This document shows positions 53,177 to 60,537 of a DNA stretch of 64,000 bases, piece by piece. Source of the stretch: Frigoribacterium sp. SL97 (GTDB lineage Bacteria; Actinomycetota; Actinomycetes; Actinomycetales; Microbacteriaceae). The notes below the pieces were generated by a model. It was given only the letters and a program-made list of their open reading frames with translations, searched no databases and was not told the origin of the DNA. The first letter of the stretch is position 1. Every line of letters begins with the position of its first letter. Location of the stretch: NCBI RefSeq assembly GCF_026625765.1, contig NZ_CP113062.1:434001-498000 (forward strand), read 5' to 3'. The position numbers and the translations under genes were made by a program.

Positions 53177-54697
53177 ATGACCGCCGCGCCCGACCCGACC
53201 ACCACCCCCGACGACGAGGCGGCCACCGCCGCGCGCGAGGCGTCGGAGCAGAAGCAGGTGCGGCTCGACAAGCGCGCCCGCCTGCTCGAGGCCGGCGTCG
53301 AGGCGTACCCGGTCGGCGTGCCGATCACCGACACGATCGGTGCGGTCCGCGCCCGGTACGCCGAGCTCGAGACCGACAGCCGCTCGGGTGACGTCGTCGG
53401 GCTGGCCGGTCGCGTCGTGCACGCCCGCAACACGGGCAAGCTCTGCTTCGCCGCGCTCCAGGCGGGCGACGGCAGCCGCATCCAGGCCATGGTCTCGCTC
53501 GCCGAGGTCGGCGAGCAGCGCCTCGCCGACTGGAAAGAGCTCGTCGACCTGGGCGACCACGTCTTCGTGAAGGGCGAGGTCATCTCGTCCCGTCGCGGCG
53601 AGCTGTCGATCATGGTCGGCGAGTGGTCGATCGCGGCCAAGGCGATCCTGCCGCTGCCGAACCTGCACTCCGAGCTCAGCGAGGAGACGCGCGTGCGTCA
53701 GCGCTACCTCGACCTGATCGTGCGCGACCAGGCCCGCGCCACCGTCCGCGCCCGGGCCGCCGCGGTCTCGTCGCTGCGCCGCACCTTCGACTCGTACGAG
53801 TACCTCGAGGTCGAGACGCCCATGCTGCAGACCATGCACGGCGGCGCCGCGGCCCGACCGTTCCAGACGCACAGCAACGCCTTCGACACCGAGCTGTACC
53901 TGCGCATCGCGCCCGAGCTGTTCCTCAAGAGGGCCGTCGTCGGCGGCATCGACCGCGTCTTCGAGATCAACCGCAACTTCCGCAACGAGGGCGCCGACTC
54001 GACGCACTCGCCCGAGTTCGCGATGGTCGAGGCGTACCAGGCCTACGGCGACTACGACCAGATGGCCCGCCTCACGCAAGAGCTCGTGCAGAACGCCGCC
54101 ATGGCCGTCTCCGGCTCGCACCTCGTCACCCTCGCCGACGGCACCGAGTACGACCTCGGCGGCGAGTGGGCCCGCGTGCCGATGTACGAGTCGCTCAGCG
54201 AGGCCGCCGGAGTCGAGATCACGCCGTCGACCACCGTCGCCGACCTGCAGGCGCTCGCCGCCACCGTCGACCTGGTCGTGCCGCACGAGACCCACGGCAA
54301 GCTCGTCGAAGAGCTCTGGGAGCACTTCGTCAAGCCGTCGCTCGACCGCCCGACCTTCGTGGTCGACTTCCCGGTCGACACGAGCCCGCTCGTCCGCCAG
54401 CACCGCTCGAAGCCCGGCGTCGTCGAGAAGTGGGACCTCTACGTCCGCGGCTTCGAGCTCGCCACCGCGTACTCCGAGCTGGTCGACCCCGTGATCCAGC
54501 GCGAGCGCTTCGTCGAGCAGGCCGCCCTCTCGGCCCGCGGCGACGCCGAGGCCATGCGCCTCGACGACGACTTCCTCACCGCGCTCGAGCACGGCATGCC
54601 GCCGAGCGGCGGCATGGGCATGGGCATCGACCGCCTCCTGATGGCGATCACGGGCCTCGGCATCCGCGAGACGATCCTCTTCCCGCTGGTCAAGTAG
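53177..54697 (+). CDS. lysS: Lysyl-tRNA synthetase, class II
   Basis: 506 residues: an OB-fold anticodon-binding domain (about 70-170, GLAGRVVHARNTGKLCF) and the class II catalytic domain. Motif 1 lies near VETPMLQTMHGGAAARPF, motif 2 is FEINRNFRNEGADSTHSPEF and motif 3 is GGMGMGIDRLLMAITG. It charges tRNA-Lys in the cytoplasm. CAGGAG lies 12 bases upstream of the ATG. A 12-mer copy (53134-53143) lies in the gap before the gene, and an inverted pair of 12-mers forms a hairpin after it. Confidence 0.96.
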   Translation: MTAAPDPTTTPDDEAATAAREASEQKQVRLDKRARLLEAGVEAYPVGVPITDTIGAVRARYAELETDSRSGDVVGLAGRVVHARNTGKLCFAALQAGDGSRIQAMVSLAEVGEQRLADWKELVDLGDHVFVKGEVISSRRGELSIMVGEWSIAAKAILPLPNLHSELSEETRVRQRYLDLIVRDQARATVRARAAAVSSLRRTFDSYEYLEVETPMLQTMHGGAAARPFQTHSNAFDTELYLRIAPELFLKRAVVGGIDRVFEINRNFRNEGADSTHSPEFAMVEAYQAYGDYDQMARLTQELVQNAAMAVSGSHLVTLADGTEYDLGGEWARVPMYESLSEAAGVEITPSTTVADLQALAATVDLVVPHETHGKLVEELWEHFVKPSLDRPTFVVDFPVDTSPLVRQHRSKPGVVEKWDLYVRGFELATAYSELVDPVIQRERFVEQAALSARGDAEAMRLDDDFLTALEHGMPPSGGMGMGIDRLLMAITGLGIRETILFPLVK

Positions 54698-54760
54698 GGC
54701 CCGCGCCCGCGCCCGCGCACGCGTTCGCGCGGGGGCGCGGACGCTCGCGCGTCGGGTGCA

Positions 54761-54793
54761 GGAGGCGCGGTGCCGGTCGGGCACCGCGCCTCC
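54761..54793. terminator. Hairpin formed by an inverted pair of the 12-mer repeat, after lysS
   Basis: GGAGGCGCGGTGCC and GGCACCGCGCCTCC pair perfectly over 14 bases with a 5-base loop. Both arms are extended copies of the dispersed repeat, so this may be the complete form of the element. It lies about 65 bases after the lysS stop and probably terminates transcription. Confidence 0.7.
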
Positions 54794-54842
54794 GTCGTCT
54801 CGGCGTCGAGAGGTGCACGTGGTTTTCCCCGGGAGGGCGACG

Positions 54843-54848
54843 TACCCT
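54843..54848 (+). promoter_or_regulatory. -10 element TACCCT of the small membrane protein gene
   Basis: The hexamer ends six bases before the GTG, so a leaderless mRNA is expected, and this decides the start. Confidence 0.5.
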
Positions 54849-54854
54849 GGTCGG

Positions 54855-55127
54855 GTGCCTGAGTCCCTTGCCGGAGCCATCGTCTTCTCCGTGACGCCCA
54901 CCATCCTCGTGGGCCTCATCTTCTGGTTCATCGTCCGGGCACTGCTGCGCTCCGACCGCACCGAGCGGGCCGCCTACGCCAAGGTCGAGGCCGAAGAGCG
55001 CGCCCGGGCCGAGGCGCAAGAGCGCGCCGAGTCGCGTGAGCTGTCCGGCCGCGCCGGCGCGACCGGTACCTCGGGCCTGTCCGACCGGTCGGACCTGTCC
55101 GACCGATCGGGCCGCCGCACGGTCTAG
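54855..55127 (+). CDS. Small single-helix membrane protein
   Basis: 90 residues: a short polar start, one membrane helix (AIVFSVTPTILVGLIFWFIV), then a charged helix RTERAAYAKVEAEERARAEA and a Ser/Asp-rich tail with DRSDLSDRSGRRTV. The topology should be N-out with a cytoplasmic coiled-coil-like tail. Comparable small proteins follow lysS in related genomes, but no function is known. Confidence 0.65.
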   Translation: MPESLAGAIVFSVTPTILVGLIFWFIVRALLRSDRTERAAYAKVEAEERARAEAQERAESRELSGRAGATGTSGLSDRSDLSDRSGRRTV

Positions 55128-55528
55128 TCCGGCCTCTCCCGCCACCGGGTGGGTCGCCGAGGGGTGCGCCGGTGACGGGCGCGCCGGTGACGCGGGCGTC
55201 CTCAGGTCACGGCACCGCGCCTCCTGGGCTCGCGGTGCCGTTCGTCGTACCGCGACAGATCGGCCGCCGAGTTTCCGGTGAGCGACCTGGGAATGTGTAC
55301 CCCCGGCGTGATAGCGACCGCCTATACCCGTTCCGGGCTGCTGTCAAACGTCGTTCGCCTTCGTACCCCGTCGGCGTCGAAACTCTGGACGTGCGCTCGG
55401 AGTAGTCCCGTCAGGGCCTGCACCAGCTTTTTTCCGCACGCCCCCGCACGCCAGACTCGAAGTACGCCGACGAGCTTCACGAACTAATCGACGCGACACC
55501 AGGTCAGTACTCGAGCAGGGAGAGAACG
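55128..55528. other. 401-base spacer upstream of the sigma factor gene
   Basis: It holds a hairpin with 11-bp arms ACGGCACCGCG and CGCGGTGCCGT (55209-55241), whose loop side carries a 12-mer copy. Further on is a possible promoter zone with TATACC near 55323. The end has a strong AGGGAGAG ribosome binding site for the sigma factor. Short open frames here lack coding-like composition. Confidence 0.5.
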
Positions 55529-56551
55529 ATGACGACCACTTCCGTCACCACGCGCAACACCACCACAGCCACCGACGACACCGAGGTCGAGGTCCTGTCG
55601 CAGGTCCGAGGGGCCTCCACCGACCAGGTCGGCGACTACCTCCGCCACATCGGCCGCATGCCGCTGCTCGACGCAGCGGAAGAGACCGAGATCGCCCGCC
55701 GCATCGAGGTCGGCCTGTTCGCCGGCGAGAAGCTCAAAGAGCTGCAGGCGGCCGACGCGGTCAAGAAGAACCGCACCAAGGCCCACGCCGAGATGCTCCG
55801 CGACCTCCGCTGGCTGCAGCACGACGGCGAGCGTGCGAAGGACCGCATGATCACCGCGAACCTCCGCCTCGTCGTCAGCATCGCCAAGCGCTACACGCAG
55901 CGCGGCCTGCCCTTCATGGACGTCATCCAGGAGGGCAACCTCGGCCTCGTCCGTGCCGTCGAGAAGTTCGACTACACGCAGGGCTACAAGTTCTCGACCT
56001 ACGCCACGTGGTGGATCCGTCAGGCCATCGCCCGCGGCCTCGCCGACAAGGCGCGCGCCATCCGCATCCCGGTGCACACGGTCGAGCGCATCAACCGCAT
56101 CTCGCGGGCCGAGCGTGACCTGACCGTCGACCTGGGCCGTGCGCCCACCGTCGACGAGGTGGCCGAAGAGGTCGCCATGGACGTCGCCGACCTCATCGAG
56201 CTGAAGTCCCGTTCGCACGAGCCGGTGTCGATCCACACCGTCGTCGGCGATGCCGAAGACAGCGAACTGGGCGACTTCATCGAGGACGAAGAGACCCCGT
56301 CGCCCACGCAGGCCACCGAGAGCTCGCTGCTCAACCGCGACATGCACGCCCTCGTGGCGACGCTGCCCGAAGACGAGGCGCGCGTCATCCGCATGCGCTT
56401 CGGCCTCGACGACGACCAGCCGATGACCCTCGACGAGATCTCGAAGCGCGTCCACTCGTCGCGCCAGGCCGTCTCGCGCGTCGAGAGCCGTGCCCGTCTC
56501 CGCATGTTCGCGAAGGCCGTCAGCCAGGACCTCCAGCTCTACCTGCAGTAG
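55529..56551 (+). CDS. RNA polymerase sigma factor, sigma-70 family (primary-like, SigB/HrdB group)
   Basis: 340 residues with regions 1.2, 2, 3 and 4. Region 1.2 is DQVGDYLRHIGRMPLL. Region 2 includes NLRLVVSIAKRYTQRGLPF, DVIQEGNLGL and the -10-binding FDYTQGYKFSTYATWWIRQA. Region 3 is IRIPVHTVERINRI, and 4.1 is LPEDEARVIRMRFGLDDDQP. Region 4.2 reads MTLDEISKRVHSSRQAVSRV-ESRARLRM, where primary sigmas have GVTRERIRQIE; the -35-contacting residues therefore differ. No long region 1.1 is present. It is probably a group 2 sigma acting beside the housekeeping one. A GC-rich terminator follows. Confidence 0.9.
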   Translation: MTTTSVTTRNTTTATDDTEVEVLSQVRGASTDQVGDYLRHIGRMPLLDAAEETEIARRIEVGLFAGEKLKELQAADAVKKNRTKAHAEMLRDLRWLQHDGERAKDRMITANLRLVVSIAKRYTQRGLPFMDVIQEGNLGLVRAVEKFDYTQGYKFSTYATWWIRQAIARGLADKARAIRIPVHTVERINRISRAERDLTVDLGRAPTVDEVAEEVAMDVADLIELKSRSHEPVSIHTVVGDAEDSELGDFIEDEETPSPTQATESSLLNRDMHALVATLPEDEARVIRMRFGLDDDQPMTLDEISKRVHSSRQAVSRVESRARLRMFAKAVSQDLQLYLQ

Positions 56552-56587
56552 GTCGTTTGCGGTCACGCCGCACGCTGCACCACGCGA

Positions 56588-56621
56588 GGGCCGTCGCCCG
56601 GGTCACCCCGGGCGGCGGCCC
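56588..56621 (+). terminator. Terminator after the sigma factor gene
   Basis: GGGCCGTCGCCCGGG and CCCGGGCGGCGGCCC pair over 15 bases with one mismatch and a 4-base loop, followed by TTCGTCGTG. It lies 37 bases after the stop. Confidence 0.75.
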
Positions 56622-56694
56622 TTCGTCGTGTCCGGGGGTCGCGTCGTGTCTCGTGCCGTGCCGTGGCGCCCCGCACCGAGCCTCCTCGGAGCCG

Positions 56695-56750
56695 CGAGTG
56701 GGCAGAACATGCTCTTCGGGGTTCGCCGAGCAGCATCTTCTGCCCACTCG
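56695..56750. repeat. 56-bp palindromic element, copy 1
   Basis: It begins CGAGTGGGCAGAACATGCT and ends with the near-perfect complement AGCATCTTCTGCCCACTCG. The arms pair over 19 bases with one mismatch. It lies between the sigma gene terminator and copy 2. Confidence 0.9.
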
Positions 56751-56787
56751 TCGCCGATAGGTCTCGTCAGCCGGAGGCCTCTTCCGC

Positions 56788-56843
56788 CGAGTGGGCAGAA
56801 GGTGCTCTTCGGGGGTCGTTGAGGAGCATCTTCTGCCCACTCG
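56788..56843. repeat. 56-bp palindromic element, copy 2
   Basis: CGAGTGGGCAGAAGGTGCTC pairs with GAGCATCTTCTGCCCACTCG over 20 bases with one mismatch around a 16-base loop. The total length is the same as copies 1 and 3. Confidence 0.9.
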
Positions 56844-56944
56844 GGCGGGGGGTCGTCTGGTCCCCAGAACCGATGTACTCACGACTGTCCCCAGGCGACG
56901 ACATCAGGAGGCGCGGGCCGCGTCCCGGCGGTCAGTCTCGACGG

Positions 56945-57928
56945 GTGCCGCGCATCGTCGTCCCCCTTCCGCTTGCCGATCGCCCCTTCGCCGTCGACGA
57001 GGCCCGCCGTGCCGGTCTCGGCATCGGGCGACTCCGAGGGCCGGATCTCGCGGCTCCGCACCGCGGTGTGCGGTACGTCGTCGACGGGCACCCCGATCCC
57101 GACGACGTCCCGCGCGACCTCGCGGTCAGGGCCCGCGACGTGCTGCCCGTCATGCTCGACGACTGGCGGTTCTCCCGCGTGACGGCTCTGGGCCTGTGGG
57201 GTCTCCCCGTGCCGTGGTGGGTCCGCGACGGCAGAGAACCACTCCACGTCACCGCGATCGAGGGGCGCGGCCCGCGACGGCCTGGTGTCGCCACGCATCG
57301 GGCAGGGGCGGCCGCCTCTCGGGCCGACCCGACGGACCGTCGTGCAGGACTCGGTCCGTCCGACCGGCCCCCGATGTCGCGGGTCGACGGTCTGCCGGTC
57401 GACGAGCCGGTGACGGCGTGGGTGGAGTGCGGGTCGCTGCTGTCGCTCACCGACCTCGTCCGGGCCGGAGATACGTTGGCCGGCTGCTGGTCCCCCCACG
57501 TGGCGGCTCGGGGACGACCGGTCGCGCAACTCGAGCGTGCGCTCCACGACGCCCGGGGTCGGCGTGGCGTCGCCCGTGTCCGAGAGGCCTTCGAAATGGT
57601 CCGCCCCGGGGTCGAGTCGCCGAAGGAGACCGAGCTCCGCCTGCTCCTGAACCGGGCGGGGCTCCCGGAGCCCGAGATCAACGTGCGCACGTTCGACGAC
57701 CGTGGGCGCTACCTCGGCAAGCCCGACCTCCGGTACGCGTGGTGCGGGGTGGCCGTCGAGTACGAGGGTGACGAGCACCGCCGCGACCCCAGGCGATTCC
57801 GACAGGACATCCTGCGCCGCGAGAGGTTCGCCGACGCCGGTTGGCGCACCGTCCGGTGCACGGACGACGATCTCCGCGGCCGCCGGGCCGACGAACTCGT
57901 CGCCCGCGTGCGTCGCCTGCTGTCGTGA
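56945..57928 (+). CDS. DUF559-domain protein, AbiEi-like (PD-(D/E)XK nuclease fold)
   Basis: 327 residues. The N-terminal part (PLPLADRPFAVDEARRAGLG, RGPDLAAPHRGVRYVV) matches the AbiEi-type antitoxin-like domain common in actinobacteria. The C-terminal part is a DUF559 nuclease-like domain: PEPEINVRTFDDRGRYLGKP, DLRYAWCGVAVEYEGDEHR, RRERFADAGWRTVRCTDDDL. The Asp and Glu of the PD-(D/E)XK core are visible, but the third motif has Tyr-Glu-Gly rather than a clear E-x-K. The GTG start fits the family; an ATG at 56873 would add 24 residues spanning a 12-mer copy. The gene is bracketed by 56-bp palindromes. No toxin partner is seen. Confidence 0.65.
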   Translation: MPRIVVPLPLADRPFAVDEARRAGLGIGRLRGPDLAAPHRGVRYVVDGHPDPDDVPRDLAVRARDVLPVMLDDWRFSRVTALGLWGLPVPWWVRDGREPLHVTAIEGRGPRRPGVATHRAGAAASRADPTDRRAGLGPSDRPPMSRVDGLPVDEPVTAWVECGSLLSLTDLVRAGDTLAGCWSPHVAARGRPVAQLERALHDARGRRGVARVREAFEMVRPGVESPKETELRLLLNRAGLPEPEINVRTFDDRGRYLGKPDLRYAWCGVAVEYEGDEHRRDPRRFRQDILRRERFADAGWRTVRCTDDDLRGRRADELVARVRRLLS

Positions 57929-57934
57929 CTCGGC

Positions 57935-57990
57935 CGAGTGGGCAGAAGATGCGCTTCGTTTCCGTCCGAAGAGCATCTTCTGCCCACTCG
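57935..57990. repeat. 56-bp palindromic element, copy 3
   Basis: The most regular copy: CGAGTGGGCAGAAGATGC plus GCTTCG pairs with CGAAGAGCATCTTCTGCCCA plus CTCG over 24 bases with one mismatch around an 8-base loop. It begins 6 bases after the DUF559 gene stop. Confidence 0.9.
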
Positions 57991-58231
57991 ACCGGCAGGG
58001 GATCGAGAGAAACGACCGTCGACAGGGGAGGCGCGGGGCGGTACCGTGAGCGGACCAGGGCCACGAGGTGGCCGGGCCACGAGACACTCCACGAGAGGGG
58101 TGATGAGCATGACTGCCGTCAACGCATGCCACGCGTACCCCACTCACCCCGAGACCCTCCGCCCGTAGCGACAGCCGCGCGAGGCTCGTCGCGCCCGCCG
58201 GGCCGGTCTCACGCCTCCCCTGGAGCACCGC
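57991..58231. other. Spacer before the RIO kinase gene
   Basis: It contains a GGGAGGCGCGGGG near-copy of the 12-mer (58026-58038), a possible -10 TACCGT near 58041 and one short reading frame with a good ribosome binding site. Nothing else was recognised. Confidence 0.4.
58109..58168 (+). CDS. Possible 19-residue leader peptide upstream of the RIO kinase gene
   Basis: ATG with GAGAGGGG 9 bases upstream (another in-frame ATG lies 6 bases before). The peptide is MTAVNACHAYPTHPETLRP and most third codon positions are G or C. It ends about 63 bases before the kinase start. It could be a regulatory upstream ORF or chance. Confidence 0.25.
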   Translation: MTAVNACHAYPTHPETLRP

Positions 58232-59083
58232 TTGACCTTCTCCGACGATTTCGTCGTCCCCACCTTCTCCACCGTCGACCCCGACTCCGACGCCGACCAG
58301 CGCTGGTCCACCTGGCCGGCCGCCACCCCCACCGAACGCGGACCCCGGCCCTGGCCCGCCTGGGTCGTGACCTCCGCGGCCGCGATCGACACCGAGCTCG
58401 GCGTCGTCAAGACCGGCAAGGAGGCCGACGTCCACCTGATCGACCGAGCCGTGCCGACGGACGTCGTGCTGGGCGCCGGTGACGGAGCCCGCGCCTCCTT
58501 GCTGGCCGCGAAGCGGTACCGCGGGCCCGAGCAGAGCGACTTCCACCGTTCGTCGGAGTACCGGGAGGGCCGACGGGTCCGCAACACCCGCGACGGCCGC
58601 GCGATGGCTCGCGGCTCGGCGCACGGCCGCCGCGTGCAGGCCGGGCTCTGGGCCGCGGCCGAGTTCGACGCGCTCTGCCGCATGCACTCCCTCGGCGTCG
58701 CCGTGCCGTACCCGGTGCAGATCAGCGGCACCGAGATCCTGATGGAGTTCATCGGGCACGGGGTCGAAGCCGCCCCACGCCTCGCCCAGGTCAAGGACGA
58801 CGGCGCCACCCTCTGGCCGTTGTTCGAGCAGGTGCACGAGATCGTGATCGGCTTCGCCCGGGCCGGCTTCGCGCACGGGGACCTCTCGCCGTACAACCTG
58901 CTCGTGCACGACGGGCGCGTGGTCGCCATCGACGTGCCCCAGCTGGTCGACGTCGCGAGCAACCCGACCGGCGTCGAGCTGCTCGAACGCGACTGCCGCA
59001 ACGTCTGCGCCTGGTTCGCCCGGCGCGGGTTCGTCCGCGACCCCGAGCAGGTCTTCGCCGAGGCGCTGGGCGAGGTGTACTAG
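58232..59083 (+). CDS. RIO1-family atypical protein kinase
   Basis: 283 residues. The ATP-binding part has GVVKTGKEADVHLIDR, which corresponds to the RIO sequence STGKEADV, with a following invariant Lys in LAAKRYRGPE. VQAGLWAAAEFDALCRMHSL, VPYPVQISGTEILMEFIG, the catalytic loop GFAHGDLSPYNLLVHDG and the metal-binding VAIDVPQLVD complete the fold. Bacterial RIO kinases are poorly characterised; targets are unknown. The start is TTG, with GGAG 6 bases upstream. A 12-mer near-copy encodes GARASLLAA inside the ATP-binding domain. Confidence 0.88.
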   Translation: MTFSDDFVVPTFSTVDPDSDADQRWSTWPAATPTERGPRPWPAWVVTSAAAIDTELGVVKTGKEADVHLIDRAVPTDVVLGAGDGARASLLAAKRYRGPEQSDFHRSSEYREGRRVRNTRDGRAMARGSAHGRRVQAGLWAAAEFDALCRMHSLGVAVPYPVQISGTEILMEFIGHGVEAAPRLAQVKDDGATLWPLFEQVHEIVIGFARAGFAHGDLSPYNLLVHDGRVVAIDVPQLVDVASNPTGVELLERDCRNVCAWFARRGFVRDPEQVFAEALGEVY

Positions 59084-59144
59084 GCCGGGGCCGGGCCGGG
59101 GCCGGGGCCGGGCCGGGCTGGGCGGCCGAGCCGGGGCCGGGCCG
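59084..59144 (+). repeat. G-rich low-complexity tract after the RIO kinase gene
   Basis: Repeats of GGGGCC and GGGCC follow the stop directly, with at least seven runs of three or more G. G-quadruplex formation is possible. It may also be a place of assembly uncertainty. Confidence 0.7.
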
Positions 59145-59259
59145 CACGACGGCGGCAGGCGAGCGTGTTCGTGGGACTCGGGCGTCCGCGACCTCCCGCC
59201 GTGGCCGAACCCGCCCGGGTCCGCGGCAGTTGCCCCGGCCGCACGACGGCGGCAGAGCG

Positions 59260-59300
59260 CAGGAGGCGCGGCGCGCGATCACCGCGCACCGCGCCTCCTG
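59260..59300. terminator. Hairpin formed by an inverted 12-mer pair between RIO kinase and nadK
   Basis: CAGGAGGCGCGGCGCGCG and CGCGCACCGCGCCTCCTG pair over 18 bases with one mismatch and a 5-base loop. It lies between convergent genes, so it could terminate from both sides. A 19-bp direct repeat GGCCGCACGACGGCGGCAG occurs at 59140-59158 and 59237-59255 just before it. Confidence 0.75.
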
Positions 59301-59343
59301 AAGGCGACCGCGCCCGAGGCTGATGCCCTGGGCAGCGGCCGCG

Positions 59344-60342
59344 TCAGTGCAGGGGGCTGATGCCGGTGACGGCGGTGTCGTCGTCGTGGGCGACGCCGGC
59401 GAGGCCGCCGGCGCGTTCGGCTCGCTCGCGGAAGCGGGCCCGGACGTCGGTGGGGACGAGCTCGAGCAGCTGGTCCTCACGCAACGGCAGGTCGAGCAGG
59501 CTGAGCTTCAGGCGGCCCTTGCGACCGTGTCGGTCGACGTCCAGCCGGATGACCTGGCCGGCGTCGCGCCGCAGCACGAGCCTGATGACGCAGCCCTCGC
59601 TGACGTCGGCGACCACGCGACCGTCGACCTCGAGCGCGGCCGAGTGCGTGCCGTCGCCGATCTCGAAGCGCAATTTCTCTCGCGGGCCGAGGACGACCGA
59701 GCGGTCGATGCCCGACATCGGTGCCACCGGGGTGACCACGACGGCCGCGATCGCGGGGGACAGGATCGGCCCGCCCGCGGCGTAGTTGTAGGCGGTCGAC
59801 CCGGCGGGGGTCGCCGCGACGATCGCGTCGGCCTTGTAGTAGCCGTAGGGCGTCTCGTCGAGGACGAGGTCGGCCGAGACGACGCCCTCACCCGGACGGC
59901 GGGCCACCGAGACGTCGTTGAAGGCCAGGTAGGTGTTCTCGAAGCCGGATGCCGAGTGCGTGACCTCGAGGGCGTGGTGCGCCTCGAGCGAGAACTGCTT
60001 CTGGCCGACGCGGTCGAGCGCCTCGGGCAGTTCGTGCGGCTCGACCTCGACCAGGAAGCCCACGTTGCCGTAGTTGACGCCCAGTACGGGCACGGGACGC
60101 TCGGCGACGAGCCGCATGGCGCCGAGCATCGTGCCGTCGCCGCCGAGGGCCACCACGACGGTGACGCGCTCGCGGAAGGTGCGCTCGTCGACCAGCTCGA
60201 CGCCGTCGCCGACCCGTGCCGCGTCGGAGGTCATGGCGACGAGGTGCGCCTGTGAGCGGGTCGTCCAGCCGCGGATGATCTCGACGCTGTCGAGCACCGA
60301 CTTCGTGGGGTGCGGAACGAGGCCGACCGTGAACTTGCCCAT
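59344..60342 (-). CDS. nadK: NAD kinase
   Basis: Phosphorylates NAD to NADP. 332 residues with the catalytic GGDGTMLGAMRLV (about 68-80), VNYGNVGFLVEVEPHEL, the NE/D-type FNDVSVARRPGEGV, PAGSTAYNYAAGGPILSP and VAPMSGIDRSVVL. The ATG chosen is preceded by minus-strand TAGCCT with a 7-base gap; a longer start 21 bases upstream is possible but unlikely. Divergent from clpC. Confidence 0.95.
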   Translation of the reverse strand: MGKFTVGLVPHPTKSVLDSVEIIRGWTTRSQAHLVAMTSDAARVGDGVELVDERTFRERVTVVVALGGDGTMLGAMRLVAERPVPVLGVNYGNVGFLVEVEPHELPEALDRVGQKQFSLEAHHALEVTHSASGFENTYLAFNDVSVARRPGEGVVSADLVLDETPYGYYKADAIVAATPAGSTAYNYAAGGPILSPAIAAVVVTPVAPMSGIDRSVVLGPREKLRFEIGDGTHSAALEVDGRVVADVSEGCVIRLVLRRDAGQVIRLDVDRHGRKGRLKLSLLDLPLREDQLLELVPTDVRARFRERAERAGGLAGVAHDDDTAVTGISPLH

Positions 60343-60349
60343 GGACGCG

Positions 60350-60355
60350 AGGCTA
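60350..60355 (-). promoter_or_regulatory. -10 element TAGCCT of nadK
   Basis: The seven-base gap to the ATG on the minus strand suggests leaderless initiation. Confidence 0.5.
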
Positions 60356-60447
60356 GCCGCCACCCCTGTCAGCGCGCCCCGTCAGCCCGCCTGCGCACTG
60401 CTCTATGCCCCCAGCGAACAGGGGCAGATTAAGCCGCGGGGCCTGGT

Positions 60448-60453
60448 TACTCT
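60448..60453 (+). promoter_or_regulatory. Probable -10 element TACTCT of clpC
   Basis: TACTCT lies about 85 bases before the ATG, in the sequence TGGTTACTCTCTCTG. An AGCGAAC half-site upstream (near 60412) recalls one half of the ClgR box, but the partner half is missing. Confidence 0.4.
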
Positions 60454-60537
60454 CTCTGTAAACCGGTGCCGAACCCTGCGGGCGCCAGATGCACATTCGG
60501 TGGCGACAACCACCCCGCCACCTAGGGAGCAAAGAAG

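Noticed and set aside
55278..55487. A 69-codon plus-strand frame upstream of the sigma factor gene
   Set aside because: Codon use is unlike its neighbours, there is no ribosome binding site, and it lies over the likely promoter and leader of the sigma gene.
56695..57990. The 56-bp palindromes considered as CRISPR repeats or insertion-sequence ends
   Set aside because: Spacing is irregular and there are no unique spacers of constant length. No transposase gene or target duplication is visible between the copies.
60405..60425. ClgR operator upstream of clpC
   Set aside because: Only one half-site (AGCGAAC) is recognisable. The opposite half does not match, so it was not listed as an operator.
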